NCBI RefSeq assembly: GCF_003596405.1
Contig: NZ_QYUR01000002.1
Coordinates: 372,001 to 436,000 of the forward strand
Source: Pseudomonas cavernicola
GTDB taxonomy: Bacteria > Pseudomonadota > Gammaproteobacteria > Pseudomonadales > Pseudomonadaceae
Direction of reading: 5' to 3'
Length of the DNA: 64,000 bases
The notes below the pieces were generated by a model that worked only from the letters and a program-made list of their open reading frames with translations, ran no database searches and had not been told where the DNA came from. Both the position numbers and the translations under genes were made by a program. Shown here piece after piece: positions 47,125 to 56,453 of the stretch (position 1 is its first letter; every line of letters starts with the position of its first letter).

Positions 47125-48085
47125 CGCCACTCCCAAAATGTTGATAGCCCCGCGCCGGCGGGGTGATGGCCTGGCCTGCCCTGTCCACTAGCTGCACCCC
47201 CTGCCCCTCTTCGACCCGGCCAATCACCTGGATCGGCCAACCGTCTGCCTGCAATGCCGACAGGTGTTCCGCCGGCAAGGTGAAGGCCAGTACGTAGTCA
47301 TCGCCGCCACTGAGCGCACACTGCCAAGCCGCGGCCTCATCGAGCAACGCCCGCACGGCCGAGGACAACGGCAACTTATCCCGTTCGACCCGCAACGCGA
47401 CGCCGGAGGCCGTGGCGATATGCCCGCAGTCCGCCAACAGGCCGTCGGAAACATCCAGCGCAGCCGAGGCCTTACCGCGCAAAGCCAGCCCCAAGCTCAG
47501 CTGCGGCTCGGGCGACCAATAGCGCGCCAGCAGCGGCGCTGCGATCTCCGGCGCCTCCTGCTGCTGACCGAGCACCAGCGGCAAAGCCGCCGCGCCATCC
47601 CCCAGCGGCCCGCCGACACAGAGCAGCTCACCCGGCTGAGCGCCTTTGCGCGTCAGCGCCTGACCGGCCGGCACCCGGCCGAACACGGTCAGGGTCAAAC
47701 TCAGCGGGCCACGGGTCGTATCGCCACCCAGCAGCGTCAGGCCACAGCCTTGCGCCATACGGTTGAGGCCGCGAGCAAAACCTTCCAGCCAAACGGGTTC
47801 GGCGTGCGGCAAGGTCAAGGCCAGGGTGAAACCGATAGGCGTGGCACCCATCGCCGCCAGATCACTGGCCGCTACCGCCAACGCGCGCTGGCCCAATAGG
47901 AAAGGATCACAAGGATCGGGGAAGTGCACCCCGGCAACCAGGGTGTCGGTGGAAATCGCCAGCTGTTCGCCCGCCGGCACGGCCAACAGGGCACAGTCAT
48001 CGCCAATGCCCTGCACCACGCCTTCGCCAACCTGCGCACAGGGCGCAGCAGCGAAGTAGTGACGGATCAGCTCGAATTCACCCAC
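47117..48085 (-). CDS. thiL: Thiamine-monophosphate kinase ThiL
   Basis: A 322-residue kinase that makes thiamine diphosphate. Family segments: GEFELIRHYF at the start, GIGDDCALL, STDTLVAGVHF, ASDLAAMGATP and LDVSDGLLADCGHIA. It starts with GTG at 48083-48085 (no suitable ATG), just after nusB. Normal length. Confidence 0.95.
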   Translation of the reverse strand: MGEFELIRHYFAAAPCAQVGEGVVQGIGDDCALLAVPAGEQLAISTDTLVAGVHFPDPCDPFLLGQRALAVAASDLAAMGATPIGFTLALTLPHAEPVWLEGFARGLNRMAQGCGLTLLGGDTTRGPLSLTLTVFGRVPAGQALTRKGAQPGELLCVGGPLGDGAAALPLVLGQQQEAPEIAAPLLARYWSPEPQLSLGLALRGKASAALDVSDGLLADCGHIATASGVALRVERDKLPLSSAVRALLDEAAAWQCALSGGDDYVLAFTLPAEHLSALQADGWPIQVIGRVEEGQGVQLVDRAGQAITPPARGYQHFGSGGD

Positions 48086-48104
48086 GTGGCTGGCTGAACA
48101 CGGG

Positions 48105-48602
48105 TTAGCGCTTGTTGCTGCGGACTTCAGCTTCGCGCAGGCGCGGCGCCAACTTGTCCAGCACACCATTGACGAACTTGTGTCCGTCGGTAGCGCCAAA
48201 GACTTTCGCCAACTCGATGCCTTCGTTGATCACCACGCGGTACGGTACATCCACGCGTTTGAGCATCTCGAAGGTCGACAGGCGCAGAATCGCCAGTTCA
48301 ACCGGGTCGAGCTCTTCCAGCGGACGATCCAGGCAAGGCGCGAAGGCCTCGTCGATCTCGGTCTTATGCGCCGGTACGCCGTGCAGGATTTCCCGGAAGT
48401 ACGCACCATCCACCGCGGTGAAATCGTTGTCGACGCGAAACTGCGCTTCGATTTCGTTGATCGCCTGACCGGCTAGCTGCCACTGATACAAGGCTTGCAT
48501 GGCCAAGCTGCGGGCCTGACGGCGTGCCGCAATCTTACCGGTCGGGGCGTTAGGACCTTTCTCGGCCGGCGGGTTGAAGGTGTCGTCTTCGTCGTTAATC
48601 AC
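48105..48602 (-). CDS. nusB: Transcription antitermination factor NusB
   Basis: A 165-residue protein that binds boxA RNA with S10 (NusE) in rRNA antitermination. Core: [56 protein letters not shown], and [16 protein letters not shown]. It starts with GTG at 48600-48602 that overlaps the ribH stop (GTGA), so translation is coupled to ribH. Confidence 0.96.
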   Translation of the reverse strand: MINDEDDTFNPPAEKGPNAPTGKIAARRQARSLAMQALYQWQLAGQAINEIEAQFRVDNDFTAVDGAYFREILHGVPAHKTEIDEAFAPCLDRPLEELDPVELAILRLSTFEMLKRVDVPYRVVINEGIELAKVFGATDGHKFVNGVLDKLAPRLREAEVRSNKR

Positions 48603-49075
48603 TTGGCCTCCAACTGCGCCAGCAGGCTGACCATTTCCAGGGCGGAGAGTGCAGCTTCGGCGCCTTTGTTGCCCGCTTTGGTGCCGGAACGCTCGATAGC
48701 CTGCTCGATGGAGTCGACGGTCAATACGCCGAATGCCACCGGCACACCGAACTCCATGGACACTTGGGCCAGCCCCTTGGTGCATTCACCGGCAACGTAT
48801 TCAAAGTGCGGCGTGCCGCCACGAATGACCGCGCCCAAGGCAATGATCGCGTCGTATTCGCTGCGCTGAGCGATTTTCTGGGCGACCAATGGAATCTCGA
48901 AGGCACCCGGCGCGCGGATGATGGTGATGTCGCTTTCGCTCACGCCGTGACGAACCAGCGCATCAACGGCGCCGCTCACCAGGCTTTCAACCACGAAGCT
49001 GTTGAAGCGGCCGACCACCAGGGCATAGCGGCCTTTGGGGGCGATGAAAGTACCTTCGATGGTCTTCAGGGTCAT
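48599..49075 (-). CDS. ribH: 6,7-dimethyl-8-ribityllumazine synthase RibH
   Basis: A 158-residue lumazine synthase, the penultimate step of riboflavin synthesis; it forms icosahedral 60-mers in many bacteria. Family segments: [29 protein letters not shown], and [20 protein letters not shown] 49073-49075; the open upstream extension enters the repeat at 49153 and is not family-like. Confidence 0.97.
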   Translation of the reverse strand: MTLKTIEGTFIAPKGRYALVVGRFNSFVVESLVSGAVDALVRHGVSESDITIIRAPGAFEIPLVAQKIAQRSEYDAIIALGAVIRGGTPHFEYVAGECTKGLAQVSMEFGVPVAFGVLTVDSIEQAIERSGTKAGNKGAEAALSALEMVSLLAQLEAK

Positions 49076-49152
49076 GGGGCGTTCTCGTCGTGAAAGAGCA
49101 AATCTATATTGAAAAACCCTGGGCGCGAATCCGCATCCCATCGGGCTGTTAA

Positions 49153-49290
49153 CAGGCTGTGTGAAAACGTGCGAGCGAAGGTCAGGCAAGGCAAAAACAG
49201 GCGAGGAAGCGGAGTTGACTGCAGTCAATGAGCATTCCGAGCCTGTTTTTAACGCAGCATCACCGATGCGCAGTAGTTTTCACGCGGCCT
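49153..49290. repeat. Long dispersed palindromic repeat, copy C
   Basis: About 138 bases bounded by CAGGCTGTGTGAAAAC and GTTTTCACGCGGCCT. Shares CGAGCGAAGGTCAGGCAAGG, TGAGCATTCCGAGCCTG, AACGCAGCATCACCGATGCG and CAGTAGTTTT with copies A and B. It fills almost the whole ribB-ribH gap and ends right at the ribB stop. Confidence 0.75.
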
Positions 49291-50385
49291 TTATTCAGAG
49301 GGCAGATATTCTACTACCTCCAGGTCGAAACCGGATATCGCGTTGAACTTCATTGGCGAGCTCATCAGGCGCATCTTGCGCACGCCGAGGTCACGCAGAA
49401 TCTGCGAGCCGGCACCGACCGTGCTGTAAGTGGTCGGATTGGTAATCTTCGACTCGCTACCCAACTGGCGCTCCAGGTGCGCCAACAAGTCCGGGCCGGT
49501 CAGCGGATTGCCCAACAACAGCACCACACCGCTACCAGCCTCCGCCACCTTGGCCATGGCCGCACGCAGGCTCCAACGGCCCGGCTGTTTGACCATGAAC
49601 AGGTCGCGCAGCGGCTCCATGTTGTGCACGCGCACCAGGGTCGGCTCATCCGGGCAGATCTTGCCTAGGGTCAGCGCCATGTGCACATCGTTTTCCACCG
49701 AGTCACGGTAAGTGACCAGGTTGAAGTGGCCTAGCTCGCTGTCCAGCGGCTGCTCGGCGATGCGCTCGACCGTGCGCTCGTGGATCAGACGGTAGTGAAT
49801 CAGGTCGGCGATGGTGCCGATCTTGATCCCGTGCTCGGCGGCAAACGCCTCGAGCTCGGTACGCCGGGACATGGTGCCGTCGTCGTTCATGATTTCGCAG
49901 ATCACCCCGGATGGCTCGAAACCGCCCATCCGCGCCAGATCACAGGCCGCCTCGGTATGCCCAGCACGCGCCAGCACGCCACCGGGCTGGGCCATCAACG
50001 GGAAGATATGCCCGGGGCTGACGATGTCTTCCGCTTTCGCGCCGGGTGCCGCCGCGGCCTGCACGGTTCGCGCCCGGTCGGCGGCCGAGATGCCGGTGGT
50101 GACCCCTTCCGCCGCCTCGATCGAGACGGTGAACTTGGTGCCGAAACCGGAGCCATTGCGCGGTGCCATCAGCGGCAGCTTGAGCAACTCGCAGCGCTCG
50201 CGACTCATCGGCATGCAAATCAGACCACGAGCATGCTTGGCCATGAAGTTGATGTGCTCGGCCCGTACGCACTCGGAGGCGATGATCAGGTCGCCTTCAT
50301 TCTCGCGATCCTCGTCATCCATGAGGATGACCATCTTGCCCTGACGGATGTCTTCAAGCAGTTCTTCAATACTATTGAGAGCCAT
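49291..50385 (-). CDS. ribB: 3,4-dihydroxy-2-butanone-4-phosphate synthase with degenerate RibA domain
   Basis: A 364-residue RibBA-type fusion. Residues 1-200 are RibB (LMDDEDRENEGDLIIASE, RGLICMPM, HTEAACDLARMGG), which makes the 4-carbon unit for lumazine. The C-terminal GTP cyclohydrolase II-like part (from about 205) has lost the zinc cysteines and the catalytic loop (it reads VRVHNMEPLRDLFMVKQPGRWSL), so only RibB activity is expected. ATG 50383-50385. A separate ribA lies at 43567. Confidence 0.95.
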   Translation of the reverse strand: MALNSIEELLEDIRQGKMVILMDDEDRENEGDLIIASECVRAEHINFMAKHARGLICMPMSRERCELLKLPLMAPRNGSGFGTKFTVSIEAAEGVTTGISAADRARTVQAAAAPGAKAEDIVSPGHIFPLMAQPGGVLARAGHTEAACDLARMGGFEPSGVICEIMNDDGTMSRRTELEAFAAEHGIKIGTIADLIHYRLIHERTVERIAEQPLDSELGHFNLVTYRDSVENDVHMALTLGKICPDEPTLVRVHNMEPLRDLFMVKQPGRWSLRAAMAKVAEAGSGVVLLLGNPLTGPDLLAHLERQLGSESKITNPTTYSTVGAGSQILRDLGVRKMRLMSSPMKFNAISGFDLEVVEYLPSE

Positions 50386-50401
50386 GGGGCGTCCCTTCAA
50401 T

Positions 50402-51064
50402 TCAATGTTTGAGGTAGCCGTTTTCGGCCAGAAAGCTTTCAGTCAGGCCCGAGGCCTTGGGTTCGGCAGCCTTGTCGCCAAGCAACAAGCGCTCCAGATA
50501 ACGTGCCAGCAAATCCACTTCGAGGTTGACCTGCCTTCCTGCCCGGTAGTCGGCCATGATGGTTTCACCCAGGGTGTGCGGCACGATGGTCAGCTCGAAC
50601 TCGGCGCCATTCACGGCGTTCACCGTCAGGCTGGTGCCGTCGACAGTGATCGAGCCCTTGAGGGCGATGTATTTGGCCAGTTCACGCGGTGCACGGATAC
50701 GAAACTGCACCGCGCGGGCGTTGTCCTCGCGGGACACCACCTCACCGACACCATCGACATGACCACTGACCAGATGACCGCCCAAGCGGCTGCTCGGGGT
50801 CAAGGCCTTCTCCAGGTTGACCTTGCTGCCAGCCTTGAGGTCGATGAACGCGCTGCAGGCCAGGGTTTCGCGACTGACGTCGGCCCAAAAGCCATCACCT
50901 GGCAACTCCACTGCGGTCAGGCACACACCGTTTACTGCGATGCTGTCACCCAGCTTGACGTCGCTCAGATCCAGCTTGCCGGTCTCGACATAGACGCGCA
51001 CATCGCCGCCTTTCGGGCTGAACGCGCGGATGGTGCCGAGGGCTTCGATTATGCCGGTGAACAT
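50402..51064 (-). CDS. ribE: Riboflavin synthase, alpha chain
   Basis: A 220-residue riboflavin synthase (also called ribC) with two homologous barrel halves: MFTGIIEALGTI at the start, SIAVNGVCLTAVEL in the first half, HLVSGHVDGVGEV, and SITVDGTSLTVNAV in the second. It disproportionates two lumazines. It is the first gene behind the FMN riboswitch; normal length. Confidence 0.96.
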   Translation of the reverse strand: MFTGIIEALGTIRAFSPKGGDVRVYVETGKLDLSDVKLGDSIAVNGVCLTAVELPGDGFWADVSRETLACSAFIDLKAGSKVNLEKALTPSSRLGGHLVSGHVDGVGEVVSREDNARAVQFRIRAPRELAKYIALKGSITVDGTSLTVNAVNGAEFELTIVPHTLGETIMADYRAGRQVNLEVDLLARYLERLLLGDKAAEPKASGLTESFLAENGYLKH

Positions 51065-51225
51065 GGGACCTCCCGAACCTGCTTCAGGCCATGGCGCGCC
51101 AGCGCGGCGCGGGCCGTTTGCACAGAATAAGACATCAATACGAACTCCTGTTTATGAAAAACAGGGCGTGTTGGATCGAAGGGGATTTTGCAAGCGCACA
51201 GTACCGGCGCCCAGGCAGGCAATCC

Positions 51226-51386
51226 CGTTCTCTCTTTATCCGGACTATGACCGTCGGCCCCGGAATCACACCGGGTCTGCTGACCTTGCCGCCCACCTGA
51301 ATAAGGACTGCGGCAAGCGCTCGCGGGCTATGCGCATTGCGCGCAATTACCGCCGGTGGGGAATCGCACCCCGCCCTGAGAACGCT
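51226..51386 (-). ncRNA. FMN riboswitch (RFN element)
   Basis: Read on the minus strand the element starts near 51386 with the hallmark CTCAGGGCGGGGTGCGATTC and ends near 51226 with AGTCCGGATAAAGAGAGAAC; in between are GCAGACCCGGTGTGATTCCG and GGCCGACGGTCATAG. All conserved RFN blocks are present. It lies between ribD and ribE, so it controls ribE and the genes after it (ribB, ribH, nusB...), not ribD. Confidence 0.95.
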
Positions 51387-51442
51387 ACAGCCATCTGCAT
51401 GACTGGGGCGCGTTTTACCACAGTCACCGGCTTAGCGCATCC

Positions 51443-52591
51443 CTAACGCTGGCTCTCGGGCGTTTTACCTTGCGGCACGGCTATGATCCGCCAGTCGTCG
51501 CCCACCGCACGCATCTCGATGATTTTCAACGGTGTCGCCTCGGCCATCCGAGCCAAAGGTAGATCGAGCAAGGGCCGCGCACTCGAGCCGAGAAACTTGG
51601 CGGCGACGAATAGCTGATATTCATCCACCAGCCCGGCCTGGGCGAATGCCCCGGCCAGGCGCGGACCGGCTTCCACCAGCACTTCATTGACCCCGCGCGC
51701 AGCCAACTCGGTGAGCAGCTTGCGCAGATCGACATGCCCATTGCTGCCCGGCATGGCCAGTAACTCGTGGCCCTGCTCGAGGAAACGATCCCGCGCCTCA
51801 GCCGCCGCACAGGTCGCCACCAAGGCGGCGCCGACCTGATAAAACGGTGCCGTCAGCGGCACGCGCAGCCGCCCGTCGACCAGCACCCGCAACGGCGGGC
51901 GGGTCATGGCCAGCGCGGTCAATTCCGCATTCAGGCCCAGCTCATCCGGGCGCACGGTCAAGCGCGCCGCATCGGTTAATACGGTATCGGCACCGGTCAG
52001 CACCACGCTGGCGCGGGCGCGCAGGCGCTGCACTGCGGCACGCGCTGCGGGGCCGGTAATCCACTGGCTCTCACCGCTGGCCATGGCGGTGCGCCCGTCC
52101 AGGCTCATCGCCAGCTTCACCCGCACGAATGGCAGGCCATGCTCCATCCGCTTGATAAAGCCGGCATTCAGCGCCCGCGCTTCGCTTTCCAGCACGCCGC
52201 TCTGCACCGCGATGCCAGCCTGCATCAGCCGCTGCAGGCCACGCCCAGAGACCTCCGGATTGGGATCCTGCATGGCCGCCACCACCCGCGCGATACCGGC
52301 ATCCACCAGTGCATCCGCACAGGGTGGCGTACGCCCGTGATGGCTGCAGGGTTCCAGGGTGACATAGGCGGTGGCACCACGGGCTCTGGCACCCGCCTGG
52401 CGCAAGGCATGCACTTCCGCATGCGGCTCGCCGGCGCGGGCATGCCAGCCCTCGCCGACAATCTGCCCGTCGAGCACGATCACGCAGCCGACCCGCGGGT
52501 TCGGATGGGTGGAATACAGGCCTTTGCGGGCCAGTTCGAGGGCACGGGCCATGAATTTAGGGTCGAGAGCACCCGGATCGGAATTCGGCAT
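51443..52591 (-). CDS. ribD: Bifunctional riboflavin-specific deaminase/reductase RibD
   Basis: A 382-residue enzyme for steps 2 and 3 of riboflavin synthesis. N-terminal deaminase with zinc sites GEPHAEVHALRQAG and PCSHHGRTPPCADAL; C-terminal reductase (VRVKLAMSLDGRTA, GVNEVLVEAGPRLAG). ATG 52589-52591, two bases after the nrdR stop, so nrdR-ribD are probably co-transcribed. Confidence 0.96.
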   Translation of the reverse strand: MPNSDPGALDPKFMARALELARKGLYSTHPNPRVGCVIVLDGQIVGEGWHARAGEPHAEVHALRQAGARARGATAYVTLEPCSHHGRTPPCADALVDAGIARVVAAMQDPNPEVSGRGLQRLMQAGIAVQSGVLESEARALNAGFIKRMEHGLPFVRVKLAMSLDGRTAMASGESQWITGPAARAAVQRLRARASVVLTGADTVLTDAARLTVRPDELGLNAELTALAMTRPPLRVLVDGRLRVPLTAPFYQVGAALVATCAAAEARDRFLEQGHELLAMPGSNGHVDLRKLLTELAARGVNEVLVEAGPRLAGAFAQAGLVDEYQLFVAAKFLGSSARPLLDLPLARMAEATPLKIIEMRAVGDDWRIIAVPQGKTPESQR

Positions 52592-52593
52592 AC

Positions 52594-53058
52594 TCAGTCT
52601 TGCGCCGGCTCGCGGGACAGCCGGTCGATCTCCTCACGGAACTCGTTGAGATCCTGAAAGCGCCGGTACACCGAGGCGAAGCGGATATAGGCGACTTCAT
52701 CGAGCTTTTGCAACTCGCCCATCACCAACTCACCGAGCACCCGCGACTTGATCTCGCGCTCGCCGGTAGCACGCAGCTTGTGCTTGATATGGGCGATCGC
52801 CGCTTCCAGACGTTCGATACTGACCGGGCGCTTCTCCAGCGCACGCTGCATGCCGGCGCGCAACTTGTCTTCGTCGAAAGGCTGGCGGCTGCCGTCCTGT
52901 TTGATCAGGCGCGGCATCACCAGTTCAGCGGTTTCGAAGGTGGTGAAGCGCTCTTCGCAGGCCAGGCATTCGCGCCGACGGCGCACTTGCTCGCCCTCGG
53001 CGACCAATCGCGAGTCAATAACCTTGGTGTCATTGGCACCGCAGAAGGGACAATGCAT
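52594..53058 (-). CDS. nrdR: Transcriptional repressor NrdR
   Basis: A 154-residue regulator of ribonucleotide reductase genes. Zinc ribbon with C3, C6, C31 and C34 ([17 protein letters not shown]), followed by an ATP-cone (about 45-135) that senses nucleotides. Start ATG 53056-53058; the longer open frame is not family-like. Divergent from the YbaY-type lipoprotein gene at 53181. Confidence 0.96.
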   Translation of the reverse strand: MHCPFCGANDTKVIDSRLVAEGEQVRRRRECLACEERFTTFETAELVMPRLIKQDGSRQPFDEDKLRAGMQRALEKRPVSIERLEAAIAHIKHKLRATGEREIKSRVLGELVMGELQKLDEVAYIRFASVYRRFQDLNEFREEIDRLSREPAQD

Positions 53059-53180
53059 AAATGGCAGGCAGCAGAAAAAAGGAAGCCCATGGTAGCGCAT
53101 CCCACTGGCAAGACAAGCCGCGTGCTTTACGGTATATAGGCGCCCGCACTTTAATTGTTCTTGTCGTGACGGAACCACCC

Positions 53181-53618
53181 ATGCTGCTGCGCCCGCTTGC
53201 TCTGCTCACCGCCCTTAGCCTGCTCGCCGCCTGCGCGGGTGAGCCGGCCGCGCCGCTGCAAGCACCAGCCTTCCCCAAGGCGGCCGCCGCGCCTACACCA
53301 GTGCCGGCCCACCTGCGAGAACTGACCGGCAGCCTGCTCAATGTACCGGCCGGCGGCGATGTGGAACTGGCACTGCTCATCATCGATGAACGTAACCGCC
53401 CACAGCGCCTGCTCGGCAATATCACGCTGAGCGGTAATGGCGCGACGCTGCGCTTCAGCCTGCGCTTCAACCCCGAGTCTTTCCCGCCCGGCGCGCGCGT
53501 CGAATTGCGCGGAAGAGTTAGCCGCTCGGCACAATTGATCTTGCGCCTGCGGCCGCTACGCATTCAGTCCGCGACCAGCCAGGCGCTCGGCGAACTGCGC
53601 TTCGTAGCCGCACCATGA
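53181..53618 (+). CDS. YbaY-family lipoprotein
   Basis: A 145-residue lipoprotein: signal [18 protein letters not shown] with lipobox LAAC, then an Ala/Pro-rich linker and a beta-sandwich ([40 protein letters not shown]) typical of YbaY/META-type and T3SS-pilotin-like domains. Function unknown. Stop overlaps the next ATG. Confidence 0.85.
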   Translation: MLLRPLALLTALSLLAACAGEPAAPLQAPAFPKAAAAPTPVPAHLRELTGSLLNVPAGGDVELALLIIDERNRPQRLLGNITLSGNGATLRFSLRFNPESFPPGARVELRGRVSRSAQLILRLRPLRIQSATSQALGELRFVAAP

Positions 53619-54271
53619 AGGCGCCCATCATGTTGCAAGCGGCCCTCAGCGAACTGCTTGGCGATGCCCAGTTAGTCGCCGAAACCTTGCCCGGCACCAC
53701 GCTTAAACTCTGGCTCATCGACGCCGCCAACATGGATCGCGCCTTCAGCCCCGAGGAAACCCGACGCATTCTCGAAGAACCGCCATACTGGAGTTTTTGC
53801 TGGGCCAGCGGCCTGGTGCTCGCGCGCTGGCTGGCCGAGCGCCCGGAATGGGTGCGCGGCGAACGCGTGCTGGATTTCGGCGCTGGCTCCGGCGTCGCGG
53901 CGATTGCTGCCGCCAAGGCCGGTGCCGCCGAAGTGGTGGCCTGCGATCTGGACCCATTGGCCATCGCGGCCTGCCGGGCGAATGCCGAACTGAACGGTGT
54001 GGAACTGAGCTACTCGCTGGACTTCTTTGCCGAGGCCGACCGCTTCGACCTGATCATCGTCGCCGACGTACTCTACGACCGCGCCAACCTGCCGCTGCTG
54101 GATCAGTTCCTCACTCGCGGCAAGCACGCGCTGGTGGCTGACTCGCGAGTACGCGACTTTCAGCACCCGCTGTATCAGCGCCTGGATATCGTCGAAGCTT
54201 GCACTTGGCCGGATCTGGCAGAGCCCGCCGAATTCCGTCATGTCAGCCTGTATCACGCTTCGCGCAACTGA
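53615..54271 (+). CDS. Class I SAM methyltransferase (ETFB lysine methyltransferase-like)
   Basis: A 218-residue protein of the METTL20/nicotinamide-N-methyltransferase-like group. SAM motif VLDFGAGSGVAAIAAAKAGA, CDLDPLAIAACRAN, and ADVLYDRANLPLL, a D-x-x-Y-D pattern common in this protein-lysine methyltransferase family. PYWSFCWASGLVLARWL before motif I is also characteristic. Likely substrate is a protein lysine, unproven. Coupled to the YbaY gene by a 4-base overlap. Confidence 0.85.
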   Translation: MKAPIMLQAALSELLGDAQLVAETLPGTTLKLWLIDAANMDRAFSPEETRRILEEPPYWSFCWASGLVLARWLAERPEWVRGERVLDFGAGSGVAAIAAAKAGAAEVVACDLDPLAIAACRANAELNGVELSYSLDFFAEADRFDLIIVADVLYDRANLPLLDQFLTRGKHALVADSRVRDFQHPLYQRLDIVEACTWPDLAEPAEFRHVSLYHASRN

Positions 54272-54387
54272 AGCGCTGGCTTTCGCGCCACTGAATCCGC
54301 ACTTATAGTGCAACCATACTTATCAGTTGCAGCCATTCAGTGAATGAGCGCCCTTTCGCCCCCCTTTCCGCGTTTTCGAGAATTCCG

Positions 54388-55260
54388 ATGAGCCAGGACA
54401 CGCCCTACATCTTTGACGTCAGCACGGCCAACTTCGACCAACTGGTAATCCAGAACTCCTTTCACAAACCGGTATTGGTGGATTTCTGGGCCGACTGGTG
54501 CGCGCCCTGCAAGGCACTGATGCCGCTGCTGGCGCAGATCACCGAGGGTTACCGCGGCGAGTTGCTGCTGGCCAAGGTCAATTGCGATCTCGAGCCAGAC
54601 ATCGTCGCCCGTTTCGGCATCCGCAGCCTGCCGACCGTAGTGCTGTTCAAAGATGGTCAGCCGATCGATGGTTTCACCGGCGCCCAGCCGGAATCGGCGA
54701 TCCGCGCGATCCTCGAGCCGCACGTCCAGGCTCCGCCGCCGCCCGCTGCCGACCCGCTGGAAAGCGCCCAGGCGCTATTCGCCGAAGGCCGCATCGGCGA
54801 CGCCGAAAGCCTGCTGAAACAACTGCTGAGCGAAGGCAGCGAAAAGCCCGCCGCGCTGATTCTGTATGCGCGCTGCCTGGCCGAACGTGGCGAATTAGGC
54901 GAAGCAGAGGCTGCGTTGAATGCGGTGAAAAGCGATGAGCACAAACATGCCCTCGCCAGCGCCCGTGCACAACTGACCTTCCTGCGCCAAGCCGCCGATC
55001 TGCCGGAAGTCGCCAGCTTGAAAACGCGCCTGGCGCAAAACGCCGAAGATGATGAAGCGATTTATCAGCTGGCCGTGCAACAGCTGGCACGTCAGCAATA
55101 CGAGCCGGCACTCGACGGTTTGCTGCGCCTCTTCATCCGCAACCGCAGCTACGCCGATGGCCTGCCGCACAAGACCTTGCTGCAAGTGTTCGACCTGCTG
55201 GGTAACGAGCATCCGCTGGTCACCCTCTACCGGCGCAAGTTGTACCAAGCGCTGTATTGA
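54388..55260 (+). CDS. cnoX: Thioredoxin-fold co-chaperone CnoX (YbbN)
   Basis: A 290-residue protein. Residues 1-110 are a thioredoxin domain with WCAPC (Cys38 and Cys41); E. coli CnoX has SxxC instead, so this one may have redox activity. Residues 125-290 hold TPR-like helices (ADPLESAQALFAEGRIGDAE..., ALILYARCLAERGELGEAEAAL). CnoX protects proteins from oxidation by hypochlorite and hands them to GroEL and DnaK. ATG 54388. Confidence 0.9.
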   Translation: MSQDTPYIFDVSTANFDQLVIQNSFHKPVLVDFWADWCAPCKALMPLLAQITEGYRGELLLAKVNCDLEPDIVARFGIRSLPTVVLFKDGQPIDGFTGAQPESAIRAILEPHVQAPPPPAADPLESAQALFAEGRIGDAESLLKQLLSEGSEKPAALILYARCLAERGELGEAEAALNAVKSDEHKHALASARAQLTFLRQAADLPEVASLKTRLAQNAEDDEAIYQLAVQQLARQQYEPALDGLLRLFIRNRSYADGLPHKTLLQVFDLLGNEHPLVTLYRRKLYQALY

Positions 55261-55318
55261 TCCGCCCAAGCTTGGCGCGGCGAGACCGCAGCACACAGGC
55301 GAGGCGAGCCTGAGAGCC

Positions 55319-55657
55319 CTACCCCACCCAGCGATACAGCGGCGCATCCTTGCCGCTTTCCAGCTGTACCAGCGGGCTGTGTCGCAGACGCACCAGCAGG
55401 CGCTTGCTGGCTGCGGCGCTGCCGGTCAGGGTTTGCAGCTCAGCCAAAAGGTCCGGCCCTTCCATTTGCCCGGCGTTGCGCAGCAACTCCTGCGCCGTCG
55501 GCCAGAACCCCTCGCCCTGCACCTCCGGCGCGCTGGACGGCGCAGCGACTGCGACTTTACCCGGTAGCTGAGCCGCCAGACGCGCCCAGTCCTCATCATC
55601 CAATTCCAGCGTCAGATCGACCGGCCACTCGCCGATCTGTCCACGAATGCGCAGCAT
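55319..55657 (-). CDS. Conserved hypothetical protein (112 residues)
   Basis: No motif recognised. The N terminus (MLRIRGQIGEWPVDLTLELDDEDWARLAAQL) looks like a small beta-strand unit followed by an acidic helix. No signal or membrane segment. Convergent with cnoX and divergent from the zinc-linked operon. Codon pattern supports a real gene. Confidence 0.7.
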   Translation of the reverse strand: MLRIRGQIGEWPVDLTLELDDEDWARLAAQLPGKVAVAAPSSAPEVQGEGFWPTAQELLRNAGQMEGPDLLAELQTLTGSAAASKRLLVRLRHSPLVQLESGKDAPLYRWVG

Positions 55658-55737
55658 GACAATACCCTCGAATTCACTGCCGTCATGCTCCCACGCGCAT
55701 CGCGCGCCGCCAAGCAGGCTAGCCAGCGCAGAAAAGT

Positions 55738-55752
55738 TGTTATAACGTAACA
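55738..55752 (+). promoter_or_regulatory. Zur-like box upstream of the DUF2796 gene
   Basis: TGTTATAACGTAACA, 5-bp inverted arms TGTTA / TAACA, close to the bacterial Zur consensus GTTATANTATAAC. It lies 38 bases before the ATG at 55790. The downstream genes are zinc-related, which fits Zur control; the orthologous P. aeruginosa operon is known as Zur/zinc-responsive. Confidence 0.75.
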
Positions 55753-55789
55753 GCTTTAACGCTTCGCTTTGCCCGCCCGGAGAATGTCC

Positions 55790-56407
55790 ATGCGCCGCCT
55801 GCTGCTCGCTCTACCTTTTGCCCTGCTGCCCCTGGCCATCGCTCACGCCCAAGGCGATGAACACGAACATGAGGAGCACGCCAGCCTGGGCGCCCACGAG
55901 CATGGTGTCGGCCACCTGAATGCGGCGCTGGATGGCAAGACGCTGGAGCTGGAGCTGGAAAGCCCAGCGATGAATCTGCTCGGCTTTGAACATGCAGCCA
56001 AGAGTACGGCCGACCAAGCCAAAGTCGCCGCCGCCCGTGCCGAGCTGGAACAGCCACTGACCCTGTTCAGCCTGCCAGCCGCCGCCGGTTGCACAGTGGC
56101 CAAACAAGAACTGGAAAGCCCGCTGTTCGGCGACAAGCCGGATACCGAGCATGAGCATGACCACGACGAGCACGCCAAAGGTGAAGCTGCGGAGCACGAG
56201 CACGAGCACGAGCACGACGATCAGCACAGCGAGATTCACGCGCGCTATCAGTTCACCTGCAACGAGCCGGCGGCGTTGAAAACCCTCGACTTGCGCGAAG
56301 TCTTCAAACGCTTCCCCTCCACCCACAAAATTCAGGTACAACTGATCGGCCCACAGGGCCAGCAAGGTGTGGAAGCCACGGCAGAAAACGCCACGCTGAG
56401 TTTTTAA
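55790..56407 (+). CDS. DUF2796 (ZrgA-type) periplasmic zinc-binding protein
   Basis: A 205-residue secreted protein (signal MRRLLLALPFALLPLAIAHA). Two histidine/acid clusters (HEHEEHASLGAHEHG near the N terminus; HEHDHDEHAKGEAAEHEHEHEHD in the middle) are the DUF2796 zinc-binding hallmark. ZrgA proteins help zinc acquisition in Vibrio. GGAG at 55779-55782 fits ATG 55790 rather than 55784. First gene behind the Zur-like box. Confidence 0.88.
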   Translation: MRRLLLALPFALLPLAIAHAQGDEHEHEEHASLGAHEHGVGHLNAALDGKTLELELESPAMNLLGFEHAAKSTADQAKVAAARAELEQPLTLFSLPAAAGCTVAKQELESPLFGDKPDTEHEHDHDEHAKGEAAEHEHEHEHDDQHSEIHARYQFTCNEPAALKTLDLREVFKRFPSTHKIQVQLIGPQGQQGVEATAENATLSF

Positions 56408-56453
56408 AGGCGCCGTTCTTTTAGACTGAGATGCTTAAGAAAAGCCCAAATCA

